DNA of 64,000 nt from assembly GCA_017463255.1 (NCBI GenBank), contig JAFTPP010000002.1, forward strand, positions 62,001 to 126,000, given 5' to 3'. The notes under the pieces were generated by a model. It was not told the origin of the DNA, made no database searches, and saw only the letters and a program-made list of their open reading frames with translations. The stretch's first letter is position 1, and each line of letters starts with the position of its first letter. This DNA comes from Lachnospiraceae bacterium (lineage in GTDB: Bacteria; Bacillota; Clostridia; Lachnospirales; Lachnospiraceae). Positions 1 to 8,312 of the stretch are shown here, in pieces. Both the position numbers and the translations under genes were made by a program.

Positions 1-1926
1 CATCATAATTTTATTACTTCTTGCTACAAATTTACTCATTGCCTCTCCATCAAGAGGTGCATGCTGTAATAATGCAAGATCATAAAGCTGTTCACAAATA
101 AGACTTACATTTTCGCCTTCTTTGTTCTCTAAAATATACTGGACTAATTTATGGTTCGCATTCAATGTAAGTGTCTGTCCTTCCTTACCAAAACCTCCCA
201 TATCCATGCCCGGCATAGCGTACATTTTCATCATATCCTGCATTCTTCTGCTTTCTTCTGAAAGTGTAATCACAGAAGAAATCTCTTTGTTTTTCAGTTT
301 TTCAACTTTTACGGTAATATTATCTTTCTTAATTGCCTTTTTGAAGATTTTTTCCATATCCTCAGTTGCAGCTTTTAATTCTTCCATGGTTTTCTTACTA
401 TTCTTAGCCATGAAAGCATCTGTAAGGTCAGCATCAATTCTTTGGAACTTAATGCCGTCATTCTTGGCTTCTAGCTGAGAAATAAACGGCTGGTCAATAT
501 TATCAGGAAGGATTACCGCATCCATTCCTGCTTTCTTAAACATGTTGATATACTGACTCTGCTGTTTTTCGTCGGTTACATAGTAAATGACTTTTTCTTT
601 TTTCTCTTCCGTTGTATCTTCGGAATCAGTAGCCGACGTACCATCTTCATTCACTACTTCAACATCAGCATCTTCATCCTCTACATCTACAGGTTTTACT
701 TCAAGACATTCCGGCAATGTCATATAATTGCCGTCAAGATTCTTAAAGAGAATATAATCTGTCATCTTTTCACAGAACTTATCATCCTTTAAGCAACCGA
801 ATTTAATAAACGGACTGATATCATTCCAGTATTTTTCATATTCTTCTTTTTCCGTCTTACACATTCCTGATAATTTATCCGCAACCTTTTTACTGATATA
901 ATCAGAAATTTTCTTAACAAATCCGTCATTCTGTAAAGCACTTCTTGATACATTAAGCGGAAGATCCGGACAATCAATCACACCCTTTAACAAGAGTAAA
1001 AACTCAGGAATAACTTCTTTGATGTTATCTGCAATAAATACCTGGTTATTGTATAACTTAATTGTTCCTTCAATAGATTCATATTCCATATTAATCTTCG
1101 GGAAATATAAAATACCTTTTAAATTAAATGGGTAATCCATATTCAGATGAATCCAGAATAATGGTTCTTTGTAGTCATTAAATACCTTACGATAGAAAGC
1201 AAGATAGTCTTCCTTGCTACATTCGCTTGGTGATTTAGTCCAAAGTGGTGTAGGGTCATTAATAGCAACCGGTTCACCTTCTTTAGGTTCAGCTCCCACC
1301 TTATCAAGATAAATCTTAGTCGGCATAAAAGAACAATACTTCTGTATTACTTCTTTGGCCTTATACTCGTTACAGAACTGTAAACAATCCTCGTTTAAGA
1401 AAAGAGTAATCTTGGTTCCCACAGTATCCTTGTCACCGTCTGACATGGTAAATTCTGTTCCGCCGTCACACTCCCAGTGCACTGCCACCGCACCATCCTT
1501 ATAAGACAAGGTATCAATATGCACTTCGTCTGCTACCATAAACGCAGAATAAAATCCCAAACCGAAATGTCCGATAATCTGGTCATCGTTAGTCTTATCT
1601 TTATATTTTTCAATAAAATCTGTTGCTCCGGAAAAAGCAATCTGATTAATGTATTCTTCTACTTCATCTGCAGTCATACCAAGTCCGTTATCAATAAACT
1701 GCAATGTCTTTTCTTCAGGGTCTACAAGCACCTGAATCTTTGCCTCATAACCATCCGGCAAAGTGTACTCACCCATCATATCAAGCTTCTTTAATTTGGT
1801 AATCGCATCACAACCGTTAGAAATCAATTCTCTGTAAAAAATGTCATGGTCTGAATACAACCATTTCTTAATAATCGGGAAAATATTATCACTGTTAATA
1901 GATAAGCTTCCTCTTTTTTCTGCCAT
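1..1926 (-). CDS. htpG: Molecular chaperone HtpG (Hsp90 family), 3' end outside the window
   Basis: ATP-dependent Hsp90-family chaperone of the cytosol. The frame runs open from the ATG at 1924-1926 to base 1, so the C-terminal end is missing. The N-terminal GHKL ATPase domain is clear: DNGLGM, then IGHFGLGFYS and a downstream GTKITLFL segment. The middle domain follows, with an acidic insert rich in Asp/Glu near residues 420-440. A ribosome site AAGGAA lies about 10 bases before the ATG. The gene stands behind its own promoter region, which carries a perfect CIRCE operator (listed separately), so it is probably repressed by HrcA. The upstream gene ends 145 bases away on the same strand. Confidence 0.97.
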   Translation of the reverse strand, partial: MAEKRGSLSINSDNIFPIIKKWLYSDHDIFYRELISNGCDAITKLKKLDMMGEYTLPDGYEAKIQVLVDPEEKTLQFIDNGLGMTADEVEEYINQIAFSGATDFIEKYKDKTNDDQIIGHFGLGFYSAFMVADEVHIDTLSYKDGAVAVHWECDGGTEFTMSDGDKDTVGTKITLFLNEDCLQFCNEYKAKEVIQKYCSFMPTKIYLDKVGAEPKEGEPVAINDPTPLWTKSPSECSKEDYLAFYRKVFNDYKEPLFWIHLNMDYPFNLKGILYFPKINMEYESIEGTIKLYNNQVFIADNIKEVIPEFLLLLKGVIDCPDLPLNVSRSALQNDGFVKKISDYISKKVADKLSGMCKTEKEEYEKYWNDISPFIKFGCLKDDKFCEKMTDYILFKNLDGNYMTLPECLEVKPVDVEDEDADVEVVNEDGTSATDSEDTTEEKKEKVIYYVTDEKQQSQYINMFKKAGMDAVILPDNIDQPFISQLEAKNDGIKFQRIDADLTDAFMAKNSKKTMEELKAATEDMEKIFKKAIKKDNITVKVEKLKNKEISSVITLSEESRRMQDMMKMYAMPGMDMGGFGKEGQTLTLNANHKLVQYILENKEGENVSLICEQLYDLALLQHAPLDGEAMSKFVARSNKIMM

Positions 1927-1953
1927 AAATAAATCACGTTCCTTTCTTGCTAA

Positions 1954-2036
1954 AACATTAATATCTCTGCTGATTTGCAGTTGTTTTAAACTCTGAAAAT
2001 AAGTTTATACTTCCATAATCTAAAAGTCAATATAAA
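1954..2036 (-). promoter_or_regulatory. htpG promoter region and leader
   Basis: On the minus strand TTGACT-N17-TAAACT is the best match, starting about 8 bases after the CIRCE element. An alternative is a perfect TATAAT inside the CIRCE spacer with a poor -35. In both cases an HrcA dimer on the operator would touch the RNA polymerase site. Which is used cannot be decided by eye. Confidence 0.5.
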
Positions 2037-2037
2037 A

Positions 2038-2064
2038 TTAGCACTCATTATAAACGAGTGCTAA
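2038..2064 (-). promoter_or_regulatory. CIRCE operator (HrcA binding site) upstream of htpG
   Basis: The sequence reads TTAGCACTC-N9-GAGTGCTAA, a perfect match to the CIRCE consensus, including the 9-base spacer. It lies 112 bases before the htpG start and only 8 bases after the stop codon of the upstream peptidyl-prolyl isomerase gene. CIRCE is classically found before hrcA-grpE-dnaKJ and groESL. Here it assigns htpG to the HrcA regulon. Confidence 0.95.
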
Positions 2065-2071
2065 TAATTTT

Positions 2072-3130
2072 CTAAAAATAATATAAATTAAAGGTTTCCC
2101 AGAAGCTTGAAGTTGCCACTTCAACATTCTCAACTCTTTTTACTTCCTTCCAAAGCTTATCGTTCATGGAAACTTTTAAGGTTGCCACAAATTCTTCATA
2201 AATGGCATTAAAGGCCTGTTCTTTTTTCTTTTCTAAAATAGCCTCTTTGTTTACTTCTGTTTCTCCTTGGTTATTAGGTGAAATACACTTAATAATCTGA
2301 TAACCTTCCTTGGTTTCCACCACACCGCTTACTTCCCCGGTTCCAAGATTATAGGCAGCATCTTCAAATGCCTTTTCCATTTCGCCTCTGCCAAAAGATA
2401 AAACAGAAATCTCAGCTTCATTATATTCACTGCTAAGGACATTGAAATCTTCTCCTTCACGGATACGGGTTGCAATATCTATGGCAGTATTATAAACACG
2501 TATTTTTTCATCCAGAGTAAGCTCTACTTCTTTACCACTGTCATCTGTTCGGGTTTTCTTTAACAAAATCCGTTCTATTGTAATGGTACGGGCATCATCA
2601 TCGCTTACTTCAGGAGCAACATCCTGAATAATATAGTCATACAACTTCTTGGCCAAAGCATACTCTTTATACATCTTGTCCAGAATATCCTCCGTAACGC
2701 CCATACTGTCAATTTCAACTTGTGTTAATGAAGCATAATAATCCGTTGCCGCGCTCTTCGCTGCTTCTTTTTCTTTTTCCGAAAGCACAAGACCATATTC
2801 TTTTGCAAGCAGGTTCATGGTCTTAATTCTTGATAACCTGGCTAAAACCGTGGATTTAATATTCTCCTCCAGTTCCCCTTTCTCGGATACCCTGTCCCAA
2901 ACTCCCTCGCCGAACACTTTCGTGTACTGATTGGCAGTATTGGTCATATAAACCATAACCTCCGGCAACACACATGAGGTTTCCCCTATTTTAAAAACTT
3001 CATTCTTTTTAAATCCGGTTGTTAACACTAATTTAGTATTTCTTGTCAAAAACACACCTGCCACAACCACGACTATAAGCACTAGAATAATGATTAATTT
3101 TATCCTGTTCTTTTTACGAGCGCGCAACAC
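2072..3130 (-). CDS. Membrane-anchored PpiC/SurA-type peptidyl-prolyl isomerase
   Basis: Extracytoplasmic foldase, expected to help secreted proteins fold by proline isomerisation. An N-terminal transmembrane anchor spans about residues 8-28 after a basic start. There is no lipobox Cys, so unlike PrsA it should be held by an uncleaved helix. A SurA_N-like helical part follows, then a parvulin (PpiC) domain around residues 180-285, containing ILLKKTRT and ending in GYQIIKCI. The PHP gene upstream stops 18 bases before this start, so the two are probably cotranscribed. Substrates cannot be told from the sequence. Confidence 0.85.
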   Translation of the reverse strand: MLRARKKNRIKLIIILVLIVVVVAGVFLTRNTKLVLTTGFKKNEVFKIGETSCVLPEVMVYMTNTANQYTKVFGEGVWDRVSEKGELEENIKSTVLARLSRIKTMNLLAKEYGLVLSEKEKEAAKSAATDYYASLTQVEIDSMGVTEDILDKMYKEYALAKKLYDYIIQDVAPEVSDDDARTITIERILLKKTRTDDSGKEVELTLDEKIRVYNTAIDIATRIREGEDFNVLSSEYNEAEISVLSFGRGEMEKAFEDAAYNLGTGEVSGVVETKEGYQIIKCISPNNQGETEVNKEAILEKKKEQAFNAIYEEFVATLKVSMNDKLWKEVKRVENVEVATSSFWETFNLYYF

Positions 3131-3148
3131 TGTTCCCCATTTCTACTA

Positions 3149-3880
3149 CTATTCATTCCCTGTCAAAAGAAGATAATCCCCTCTTGACTTAACAATTCTT
3201 CCATAATCATGGATATCATTCCATTTTTCCTTAAATGCCATTCCACCAAGCAACAAGTCAACACCGTGAATATCCGAGCCTGCCGTCATGGGAAGATTAT
3301 TCTGTTTGGCATATTCCTTCGCTCTTTCGTCAAACTCAGGGTTATTATGTGACATGCTTCTGTGACTTGCATGGGATGCATTTACGCCCTCAACTGCATC
3401 CACATGCTTTGGAAATAGGCGGATTTCAGGAATATATGCTTCTTCCCTGTAAGGATGGGCATGCACAATAAAACCACCATCAGCATGTATCAATTCAAAT
3501 TGTTCCTCAATGGTCGCATCTTTAATCTCGGGGTGGGCTAAAAGCCACTCCGGACTTAATCCATAAATCAAAAACTCAGTTGCATTATAGCAGGATTCCC
3601 ATCCGAAAAATACCTGTAAATCATTGGCATCTCCGTATTCCTTTGCACTATAATACCCCTTGCAAAATTCATGCACCCAGTCTTCCCAACACAAAGACCT
3701 GTCAACCGCTGTATTCCCGTAAAAAAAATGATCTGTTACAACAACTCCCGTATATCCCGCCTTCTTACACGCCTCAGCAATCTCTGCTCCCGTATTACGC
3801 GCACAGGCACTGCCCTGACGGGTATGGAAATGAGTTTCATATACATAAGGATATTCCGGATTGATGTTTAAATGTAGCAT
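3149..3880 (-). CDS. PHP-domain metal-dependent phosphoesterase
   Basis: Member of the PHP superfamily (histidinol-phosphatase/DNA polymerase PHP fold), 243 aa, cytosolic. Metal-binding motifs are in the expected order: HFHT at residues 17-20, TDHFF near 50, VHAHPYRE near 140 and GSDIHG near 200. The first three residue groups and the final Asp-His are those that hold the trinuclear metal site. There is no his operon nearby, so a generic phosphoesterase role is more likely than histidine synthesis. A GGAGGTC ribosome site precedes the ATG. A composite hairpin element fills the space upstream. Confidence 0.85.
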   Translation of the reverse strand: MLHLNINPEYPYVYETHFHTRQGSACARNTGAEIAEACKKAGYTGVVVTDHFFYGNTAVDRSLCWEDWVHEFCKGYYSAKEYGDANDLQVFFGWESCYNATEFLIYGLSPEWLLAHPEIKDATIEEQFELIHADGGFIVHAHPYREEAYIPEIRLFPKHVDAVEGVNASHASHRSMSHNNPEFDERAKEYAKQNNLPMTAGSDIHGVDLLLGGMAFKEKWNDIHDYGRIVKSRGDYLLLTGNE

Positions 3881-3896
3881 CTTGACCTCCTACTAT

Positions 3897-4034
3897 CATG
3901 ATTCGATGCAAAATATTCCGTTCAGACACGCTCCTGCTACACCAAGAACGTAACCGCACTAAACTCCTTCGTCGTTAAGTGCGAACGCTCTTGATAGTGT
4001 CTTTCACAGAAATATTTTGCATGAATCAAACATG
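3897..4034. repeat. Intergenic long hairpin, type 1 (first copy)
   Basis: Outer arms GATTCGATGCAAAATATT (3901-3917 region) and its near-complement at 4011-4027 enclose a second nested stem, CAAGAACG..CGCACTAA with TTAAGTGCG..CG.TCTTG. The inner stem is closely similar to that of the element at 7093-7241. No reading frame or protein motif is present. It is directly followed by a different hairpin (4033-4168). Confidence 0.75.
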
Positions 4035-4168
4035 TCGGATTCAAGATTTTTCCTGTTTAGGACCTTTTCAAAACGTCAGTCCTTGACGAGGTTTTTTCGA
4101 GTTTAGGACTGTTACGTTTTGAACAAAGTGAGAACGCGTCCGTAACAGGAAAAACTCTGAATTCGACA
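4033..4168. repeat. Intergenic long hairpin, type 2 (first copy)
   Basis: Outer arms GTCGGATTCAAGATTTTTCC and GGAAAAACTCTGAATTCGAC enclose an inner stem TCAAAACGT.CAGTCCT / AGGACTGTTACGTTTTGA. The inner stem and the right-hand segment (GTGAGAACGCGTCC) resemble the element at 7241-7438. It abuts the type 1 hairpin, so together they form a composite of about 270 bp filling the ilvE-PHP gap. Confidence 0.75.
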
Positions 4169-4199
4169 ATTCATTCTATAATTATTCTGTCTAACATGA

Positions 4200-4230
4200 A
4201 CAAGAGAGTGCACTTACGCACACTCTCAAG
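4200..4230 (-). terminator. Hairpin after ilvE, probable terminator
   Basis: GAGAGTG (4204-4210) pairs with CACTCTC (4221-4227), 14 bases beyond the ilvE stop. The following T-run is weak (TTGTTCATGTT), so termination may be partial. Confidence 0.5.
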
Positions 4231-4243
4231 TATATCTCATTCT

Positions 4244-5314
4244 TTATTTTACTTCAACAACCCAACCTTTTGGACCTTCAATACGTCCTAACTGGATTCC
4301 TGTAATTGTGTCGTAAAGTTTCTGGCTTAATTCACCAATGCCGCCGTCCTTAATCTGAACAACAGTATCTCCTTCACGAAGATGTCCAACCGGTGAAATA
4401 ACTGCAGCTGTACCTGAACCCCAAACTTCTTCAAGGCTTCCGTCAAGAGCTGCCTTTAACAATTCTTCTGCCGAGATTCTTCTTTCTTCTACCGGATATC
4501 CCCACTGTTTACAAAGCTCGATACAACTTCTTCTTGTAACACCCGGTAAAATACTTCCGTTTAACATTGGAGTTACTACAGTTCCGTTAATCTTAAAGAA
4601 GATATTCATTGCGCCTACTTCTTCGATATATTTACGTTCAACACCATCTAACCACAATACCTGTGAGTATCCTGCATCATGAGCCTTAACCTGTGCTTTT
4701 AAGCTGGCAACATAGTTAGCACCTGCTTTTGCTTCACCAAGTCCGCCACGTACTGCACGTACATATTCATCTTCAATCCAGATTTTAACCGGATTCAATC
4801 CTTCCGGATAATATGCGCCTACCGGTGAAAGGATAATGATGAACTTATAAGTATTGGATGGTCTTACACCTAAAAATGGGTCTGTTGCAATAATGAACGG
4901 ACGGATGTATAAACTGGTTCCCGGTTTTGTAGGAATCCAAGCCTGATCAATCTTAACGATTTCATTCAATGCCTGCATGAAATCTTCTTCCGGAATGGTC
5001 GGGATACAAATTCTCTCGTTTGTATCATTTGCTCTCTTGATATTGCAGTCAGGACGGAACAATAATACTCTGCCGTCATCTGCCTTATATGCTTTTAATC
5101 CTTCAAACATTTCCTGTCCATAATGGAAAACCATAGCTGAAGGCATTAATTCTAATGGTCCATAAGGCACGATTCTCGGATCAATCCAGCCCTTTCCTTC
5201 TTCATAATCCATAATAAACATGTGATCCGTAAAGATGGTTCCAAAAGTCAATGGATTTTCCGGCCCTGGAATAGGTTTAGGATTCGCTGTTTTCTCAATT
5301 CTGATATTCAACAT
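4244..5314 (-). CDS. ilvE: Branched-chain amino acid aminotransferase
   Basis: PLP-dependent transaminase interconverting Val/Leu/Ile and their 2-oxo acids. The 356-residue length and segments such as GQEMFEGLKAY, LYIRPFI, GEAKAGANY, GVERKYIEEVGAMNIFF and LPGVTRRS are those of the long-form class IV BCATs. The start is set at the ATG 5312-5314, which has AAGGAG nine bases upstream. A longer frame reaching 5362 has no ribosome site. A TTGACT-N16-TAATAA promoter is plausible near 5345-5375. The gene is divergent from the GGDEF gene. No other branched-chain biosynthesis gene is in the window. Confidence 0.95.
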   Translation of the reverse strand: MLNIRIEKTANPKPIPGPENPLTFGTIFTDHMFIMDYEEGKGWIDPRIVPYGPLELMPSAMVFHYGQEMFEGLKAYKADDGRVLLFRPDCNIKRANDTNERICIPTIPEEDFMQALNEIVKIDQAWIPTKPGTSLYIRPFIIATDPFLGVRPSNTYKFIIILSPVGAYYPEGLNPVKIWIEDEYVRAVRGGLGEAKAGANYVASLKAQVKAHDAGYSQVLWLDGVERKYIEEVGAMNIFFKINGTVVTPMLNGSILPGVTRRSCIELCKQWGYPVEERRISAEELLKAALDGSLEEVWGSGTAAVISPVGHLREGDTVVQIKDGGIGELSQKLYDTITGIQLGRIEGPKGWVVEVK

Positions 5315-5483
5315 AATCTCGCTCCTTATTTTTTCTAAAATGATAAATAAAATTTTCTTCAATTATTATCCTTTTAGCCGAAAAAGTCAATAGACCAAGC
5401 CCTGAAAGGGTAGCATTTTTTCATACGAAATGCTATAATTTGTGTAGTAACAGCTTTTAAGCACATTCGTTAGGAGACAAAAG

Positions 5484-6578
5484 ATGGCTACAAAGAGACA
5501 AAACGGAATTATTGACTTTATTACCCAGGATGTAAAAAACGAATCTGAAACAAAGGAACTTGCAGTATTAATCCGATGCCTTGCACTGACTCTCGGCATT
5601 TATTACTGCTTTATTTCAGTTCTTATTGCATGCTTAGAATTCTATTATTTAAGCCTGATACTGGTTTTTTCCATCGGTATGTTAACCGGTGCTTTTATCT
5701 TTACTTATGAGAATAAAACCCAGACCGCCCTCTTGTTGCTATGTGCTACTTTTTTACTGTCCAACACCTTTTTAACCACTGTAGTCGGACTTAATCAGGA
5801 ATACCACTGGATGATATGTATTACCGTTCCGTTGATTTTCTTTAATTTAAAGTTCTCACAAAAGTTTAAAATCCGCTACGCAGTTATGGTTACTGCATAT
5901 GTATTATGCATTACCGCATATGCTTACTACCATCCCGTGTTAAGACAGGTCAGTGACAGTATTCCCATCATAATTACGATTATTAATCTGTTTACCTTTT
6001 GTCTTGCAGTTGCATTTGTTGCTTATTTTTCTTCACAGAAATTTACTAAATCCGAAGAAAAGATTATGCAGTACACCAAAAAGTTAATCGATATGGCTTC
6101 TCTTGATGCCCTGACAGGCTTATACAACCGCCGTCACATGAATGACCATTTAAAGGAAATGGCTTTCAACAGTTCCAAAACCAACAAGACGTTTTGCATC
6201 GCCATTGGCGACGTAGACTTTTTCAAGAGCATTAACGATACCTACGGTCATGATACCGGTGACTACGTTCTTGTAACCATTTCAGACATATTTAAACAGT
6301 TTATGAGTGACAAAGGAACCGTTGCCCGTTGGGGTGGTGAAGAATTCCTGTTCGCATTTGACACAGAAATCATCAATCTTGCTTATACTCACTTAGAACA
6401 GTTACGTAAAAAAATCAACACTTACAATTTTGAGTTTAAAGAATACAAATTTAATGTATCCATGACCTTTGGTGTTGAAGAATATAACGAAAATATCGGC
6501 GTGGAGACAACAATCACCCGCGCCGACAGTAAACTTTACGTTGGTAAGAAAGAAGGCCGAAACCGCGTAATCCGCTAA
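5484..6578 (+). CDS. Membrane-bound diguanylate cyclase (GGDEF)
   Basis: Predicted to make cyclic di-GMP from two GTP at the inner membrane. The N-terminal half (about residues 30-190) is hydrophobic with about six transmembrane helices and no recognisable sensor motif. The GGDEF domain starts at DALTGLYNRR near residue 206. The active-site loop is RWGGEEF (residues 282-288), an intact GGEEF. The RxxD inhibitory site expected five residues before the loop is absent (KGTV there), so product feedback may be missing. Ribosome site AGGAGA precedes the ATG, and a TATAAT at 5434-5439 has no good -35. Its stop codon directly abuts the folA stop on the other strand. Confidence 0.93.
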   Translation: MATKRQNGIIDFITQDVKNESETKELAVLIRCLALTLGIYYCFISVLIACLEFYYLSLILVFSIGMLTGAFIFTYENKTQTALLLLCATFLLSNTFLTTVVGLNQEYHWMICITVPLIFFNLKFSQKFKIRYAVMVTAYVLCITAYAYYHPVLRQVSDSIPIIITIINLFTFCLAVAFVAYFSSQKFTKSEEKIMQYTKKLIDMASLDALTGLYNRRHMNDHLKEMAFNSSKTNKTFCIAIGDVDFFKSINDTYGHDTGDYVLVTISDIFKQFMSDKGTVARWGGEEFLFAFDTEIINLAYTHLEQLRKKINTYNFEFKEYKFNVSMTFGVEEYNENIGVETTITRADSKLYVGKKEGRNRVIR

Positions 6579-7073
6579 TTATTTAGCCTTTTTCTCATAT
6601 TTTAAAAACTGATATTCCAAATCAAAATAGGTTTGTTCTTCGCTGTCTGCTACAATTTCCCAATCTGACATCTCGTCCAGATTTGGGAAATAGGAGTCAG
6701 CTTCATACTTGTGATAAATCTTAGTCACGTGCACCGTATCACAATACGGAAGCATCTGCTTATACACACTGTCCCCACCGATAATATATACATCTTCAGA
6801 ATTATATTCCTTTAATACCTCTAAAAGCTCATCTACGGAATGCACCACAATTGCATCCTTTACACTGTATTTAGTATCCTTAGACAAAATAATATTGGTA
6901 CGGTTTTTAAGCGGTTGCTTTTGCGGAAACGTTTCCAAGGTCTTTCTTCCAAGCACCACCACTTTCCCTGTTGTTGTCTCCCTAAAAAACTTCATATCAT
7001 TTGGAATCGAAACCAAAAGTTTTCCTTTGTTTCCGATTGCCCAGTTTTCATCTACTGCAACAATTGCGTTCAT
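6579..7073 (-). CDS. folA: Dihydrofolate reductase
   Basis: NADPH-dependent reduction of dihydrofolate to tetrahydrofolate, the partner reaction of thymidylate synthase. At 164 aa it has the normal family length. It starts with AVDENWAIGNKGKLL, followed by the FFRETTTGKVVVLGRKT cofactor segment and YIIGGDSVYKQMLP, all typical of DHFR. Its stop codon is back to back with the GGDEF stop. thyA lies upstream on the same strand, but 380 bases of paired hairpin elements separate them, so cotranscription is uncertain. Confidence 0.97.
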   Translation of the reverse strand: MNAIVAVDENWAIGNKGKLLVSIPNDMKFFRETTTGKVVVLGRKTLETFPQKQPLKNRTNIILSKDTKYSVKDAIVVHSVDELLEVLKEYNSEDVYIIGGDSVYKQMLPYCDTVHVTKIYHKYEADSYFPNLDEMSDWEIVADSEEQTYFDLEYQFLKYEKKAK

Positions 7074-7092
7074 AATTACCTCCGTGTTTTCT

Positions 7093-7241
7093 CATAGTAT
7101 ATAATATCTTGTTTTTGTCCTACTCCGTAAACGTTCTCACTCTCTTAAGAACGTAGCCTCACTAAGTTCGATATTCTCACTAAGTGAGGACGTTCTTAAA
7201 GGTTCCTTCGCAGGACAAAAACAAGATATATGATTACTATG
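7093..7241. repeat. Intergenic long hairpin, type 1 (second copy)
   Basis: Outer arms ATATCTTGTTTTTGTCCT (to 7121) and AGGACAAAAACAAGATAT (from 7212) are perfectly complementary over 18 bases. The nested stem TTAAGAACGT..CCTCAC / GTGAGGACGTTCTTAA matches the inner stem of the element at 3897-4034 (shared AAGAACGTA.CC.CACTAA). The outer arms differ in sequence from that copy. Confidence 0.78.
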
Positions 7242-7438
7242 TAGTCAGCACTTCTTCCACATATTTTACAAACTGCATAGCTGATATACATATCCTACAA
7301 GGGAATGTATAAAAACGTCGGCACTTAATGACGTAGGAATTTAGTGTCCGTTACGTTTTTATCCGAGTGAAAGCGTGTCCCGTTAGGATATGTATATCAG
7401 CTATGTGTCACATTACTTCATGTAGGAAGAAGTGCTAC
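7241..7438. repeat. Intergenic long hairpin, type 2 (second copy)
   Basis: Three nested stems: GCACTTCTTCC (7246-7257 region) with GGAAGAAGTGC (7425-7436 region); GCATAGCTGATATACATATCCT with its near-perfect complement at 7385-7406; and an inner ATAAAAACGTCGG.CACTTA / TTAGTGTCCGTTACGTTTTTAT. The inner part resembles the hairpin at 4033-4168. It ends 15 bases from the thyA stop codon. Confidence 0.78.
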
Positions 7439-7453
7439 GTACACAGTAACATA

Positions 7454-8302
7454 TTACACCGCGATTGGTATGTTAAGAATCTGTTCTCCCGTTATGTAGT
7501 CCTCTACCTTAACATCATTTCTTGTAAACTGATAGAAATCATGAATATCCGGATTTAGCCAGAATTTTGGAGCAGGATATGTTTCTCTGCTGATTAATTC
7601 TTCAATAATCGGGATGTGTCTGTCATAAATATGGGCATCTGCAATCACATGTACCAGTTCGCCCACACGCATATCACATACTTGGGCCATCATGTGAAGT
7701 AAGACCGAATATTGCACTACATTCCAGTTGTTAGCTGCAAGAACATCCTGGGAACGCTGGTTTAAAATAGCATTCAGGGTTAACTTATCATCCCCTTTTT
7801 TCTGGGTAACGTTAAAAGTCATACTGTAAGCACAAGGATAGAGATTCATTTCATGCAAATCAGAATGAACATAAATATTGGTCATAATTCGTCTGCTGAA
7901 CGGATTATTTTTTAAATCATAAATAACCCTGTCAACCTGATCCATCATGCCCTCTTTATACTGATGTTTTACACCCAACTGGTAACCGTATGCTTTTCCG
8001 ATAGAACCATTCTCATCAGCCCATTCATCCCAGATATGGCTGTGCAAATCATTAATATTGTTAGATTTCTGTTGCCAAATCCACAACATCTCATCTGTTG
8101 CCGATTTTAATGCCGTCTTACGAAGGGTAATGAGCGGGAACTCCTTACTCAAATCATAGCGGTTTACCACACCAAACTTTTTAATGGTATAGGCAGGGGT
8201 TCCGTCTTCCCAACGGGGACGTACCTTTTCGCCTTCTGTACTGGTACCGTTATCCAGAATATCACGGCACATCTTGATAAAAATATCATCTGCTAAACTC
8301 AT
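7454..8302 (-). CDS. thyA: Thymidylate synthase
   Basis: Methylates dUMP to dTMP with methylene-tetrahydrofolate. The catalytic Cys lies in LYPCAYSMTFNV, the phosphate-binding arginines in NPFSRRIMTNIY, and the dUMP segment is NQRSQDVLAANNWN. The AANNWN variant resembles, from memory, the phage phi3T/B. subtilis ThyA branch rather than the E. coli form. The ATG at 8300-8302 is chosen because AAGGAG sits six bases before it. A longer frame to 8389 overlaps the upstream gene and lacks support. It follows the beta-CASP gene by 10 bases, so it is probably the last gene of that operon. Confidence 0.96.
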   Translation of the reverse strand: MSLADDIFIKMCRDILDNGTSTEGEKVRPRWEDGTPAYTIKKFGVVNRYDLSKEFPLITLRKTALKSATDEMLWIWQQKSNNINDLHSHIWDEWADENGSIGKAYGYQLGVKHQYKEGMMDQVDRVIYDLKNNPFSRRIMTNIYVHSDLHEMNLYPCAYSMTFNVTQKKGDDKLTLNAILNQRSQDVLAANNWNVVQYSVLLHMMAQVCDMRVGELVHVIADAHIYDRHIPIIEELISRETYPAPKFWLNPDIHDFYQFTRNDVKVEDYITGEQILNIPIAV

Positions 8303-8312
8303 TTGTAACTCC

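Noticed and set aside
5330-5350. CodY-box-like sequence before ilvE
   Set aside because: The match to the AATTTTCWGAAAATT palindrome needs gaps and is within AT-rich background.
5315-5362. Longer ilvE start
   Set aside because: The extra 16 codons have no ribosome site, whereas AAGGAG stands before the ATG at 5314.
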